DNA from: Candidatus Krumholzibacteriota bacterium | Lineage (GTDB): Bacteria > Krumholzibacteriota > Krumholzibacteriia > Krumholzibacteriales > Krumholzibacteriaceae | Length of the DNA: 6,981 nt | Assembly: GCA_030630165.1 (NCBI GenBank) | Contig: DAOVNN010000154.1 | Coordinates: 1 to 6,981, forward strand | Reading direction: 5' to 3' | Part shown: piece after piece, positions 5,788 to 6,981 of the stretch | Layout of the letters: the number at the start of each line of letters is the position of its first letter | How positions within the stretch are numbered: position 1 is the first letter of the stretch | The notes under the pieces: generated by a model | Told to the model about the DNA's origin: nothing | Seen by the model: the letters and a program-made list of their open reading frames with translations, nothing else | Databases searched by the model: none | Translations under genes and position numbers: made by a program

Positions 5788-6981
5788 ATGGAATCCCGAT
5801 TTCTAACCGCTGCGACTGTACTATTATTCTTTTCAATTCTTATGCTTCCCGTGCAGGGCATCTGCGATTCATATATTCACCTTAACAGCGGCTCCGCCTA
5901 TCGGTGCGGGAACGAATTCTGGACCGACAACCAGGACTTGTTTTCAGGCTGGGTATGGATCACTCCGGGACCAGGAGGAGTGCAGGGGGCATCGTTCAGG
6001 ATCGTGGGGTGCCCGGGCAGCATCATCCACCTGTCCACCGAGTATGGTCCGGGGATCACATGGATCGGAGATCCCGCCGGTGATGGAGTCATGATAGGGG
6101 TAGATCCCTGCAGGACCGAGCCTTTCCTCGTATGCCGCATCAACTTGTTCAACCTGGAGCTGGACGAATGCTACATCCAGCTTGTAGAGACGACGGGCGG
6201 CGACTTCTCCGACGTGACCTGCGCCGGCCAGACAGGGGCGCGCGGGGCGTATGATTACCTCGCCTTTAATACCTATGCATGCTTGTGCGGAGGAGCACCC
6301 AGACCGAGCAGATGCCATCAGATAGAGCCGGACAGGATCCGTGTGGTCTTCAGAGGCATGCCGGTAGAGATAGACTGCGGGGAGGATTATGCTCATTTCC
6401 GGGTCGTGGAAAGGCTCAACTTCGAGTATCCGGAAACGCTTGAAGTCGTCGAGGCGGACTTCGATTCTTTCAACTGTCCCTATTGCAACGTCTGCGACAG
6501 CGTCGTGGCCGTATTAACGTTTGAAGCTCCCCTGGATCCATCGAAGAATTACTCGTTCTGCATCGACGGATTCGGATCGGAATGCTGCAGCTGCGGGGGG
6601 TTGAGGTATGTATCTATCGAGCGGCTGATCCCTGTCGCCACTCTCCTCGAGAGCTTCTCGGCAGGATTCGAGGACGGCCGCGTTGTGGTCCGCTGGTCGC
6701 TTTCCATGAGGGAAGAGGGAACTGTCTTTTCAGTGGAACGAACGAGGGACGGCGCTGATTTTGCCAGTCTTCCTGCCGGCCCCGAAGAGCTCGAAGGCAA
6801 AGAATATCTGTTCGTCGACGATGATGTCGAGCCTGGCAGCAGCTATGCGTACAGGATCCTGGTCGAGGACCGGGAAGGCGAGCGTATCCTGTTTGAGACT
6901 GAATCGATGGATGTCCCGTCCGCTCCGCTGACCCTGTCGAATCATCCCAATCCATTCAATCCGGCGACGGAGATAGAATAC
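5788..6981 (+). CDS. Cysteine-rich secreted protein with FN3-like segment and FlgD-like C-terminal module (3' end missing)
   Basis: An uninterrupted frame runs from the ATG at 5788 to the window edge (398 codons, no stop). A GGGGGA Shine-Dalgarno sits 4 nt upstream. Residues 1-24 form a signal peptide (hydrophobic TVLLFFSILMLPV, likely cleavage after VQG). The mature region to about residue 270 is unfamiliar and holds 18 cysteines, including a CxxCxxC at 230-236 (CPYCNVC) and CCSC at 266-269. So many cysteines in an exported protein suggest disulfides or metal binding. Residues about 288-375 resemble a fibronectin type III-like domain (GRVVVRWSL, then FSVERTRDG, then EYLFVDDDVEPGSSYAYRILVED). 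The visible end, LTLSNHPNPFNPATEIEY, opens the FlgD-like Ig module that often forms the C-terminus of surface or secreted proteins in FCB-type bacteria. About 60-80 residues are probably missing. The function is unknown; cell-surface location is inferred. Confidence 0.88.
   Translation, partial: MESRFLTAATVLLFFSILMLPVQGICDSYIHLNSGSAYRCGNEFWTDNQDLFSGWVWITPGPGGVQGASFRIVGCPGSIIHLSTEYGPGITWIGDPAGDGVMIGVDPCRTEPFLVCRINLFNLELDECYIQLVETTGGDFSDVTCAGQTGARGAYDYLAFNTYACLCGGAPRPSRCHQIEPDRIRVVFRGMPVEIDCGEDYAHFRVVERLNFEYPETLEVVEADFDSFNCPYCNVCDSVVAVLTFEAPLDPSKNYSFCIDGFGSECCSCGGLRYVSIERLIPVATLLESFSAGFEDGRVVVRWSLSMREEGTVFSVERTRDGADFASLPAGPEELEGKEYLFVDDDVEPGSSYAYRILVEDREGERILFETESMDVPSAPLTLSNHPNPFNPATEIEY

Noticed and set aside
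5854..5865. A possible lipoprotein signal at C26 of the rightward secreted protein
   Set aside because: The residues before the cysteine are V-Q-G-I, which do not fit a lipobox (L, A/S/T, G/A, C). Cleavage by signal peptidase I after VQG is more likely.

Overview
The window reads as chromosomal DNA of a moderately GC-rich, Gram-negative-type bacterium. The best taxonomic clue is the 3' gene. It is a secreted protein that enters a FlgD-like Ig module through the motif SNHPNPFNPATEIEY just before the window ends. Such endings are typical of the FCB superphylum and neighbouring candidate phyla (Krumholzibacteriota, Eisenbacteria, Latescibacterota and similar). The first gene, a secreted protein with a 'SDGSGGGIVVWEDPRD' repeat unit, fits the same kind of organism. 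This placement is inference from sequence style; no marker gene is present.

Layout, left to right. (1) Positions 1-292, minus strand: the 5' end of a secreted, probably beta-propeller-like repeat protein, cut by the left edge, with a near-consensus sigma70-type promoter at 374-402. (2) Positions 440-3175, plus strand: a probable two-gene operon of a 652-residue OPT-family transporter followed 6 bp later by a class I SAM-dependent methyltransferase. (3) Positions 3159-3407, minus strand: a small, very hydrophobic membrane protein whose 3' end overlaps the methyltransferase tail-to-tail by 17 bp. (4) Positions 3408-3727: about 320 bp without a convincing gene, holding a perfect 24-bp palindrome and a perfect 14-bp GC-rich palindrome. 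(5) Positions 3728-5564, minus strand: a two-gene catabolic-looking operon, an LsrF/DhnA-type aldolase-thiolase followed by a zinc-dependent medium-chain dehydrogenase. (6) Positions 5565-5787: a divergent intergenic region with an inverted repeat that may be an operator. (7) Positions 5788-6981, plus strand: a cysteine-rich secreted protein with a fibronectin-III-like segment and the start of the FlgD-like C-terminal module. It is open to the right edge.

How they may work together. The aldolase and dehydrogenase probably act in one pathway that oxidises a polyol or sugar and cleaves a phosphorylated keto-compound. No kinase or transporter for such a route lies in the window, so the substrate is unknown. 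The OPT transporter and methyltransferase share a transcript, but a functional link is only suggested by adjacency. The two secreted proteins at the edges are separate transcription units. I see no CRISPR array, tRNA, rRNA, insertion sequence, phage gene or defence system. The window looks like ordinary chromosome from a poorly characterised lineage. Its most notable items are the lone LsrF-like/dehydrogenase pair, the cysteine-rich exported protein and the palindrome cluster.
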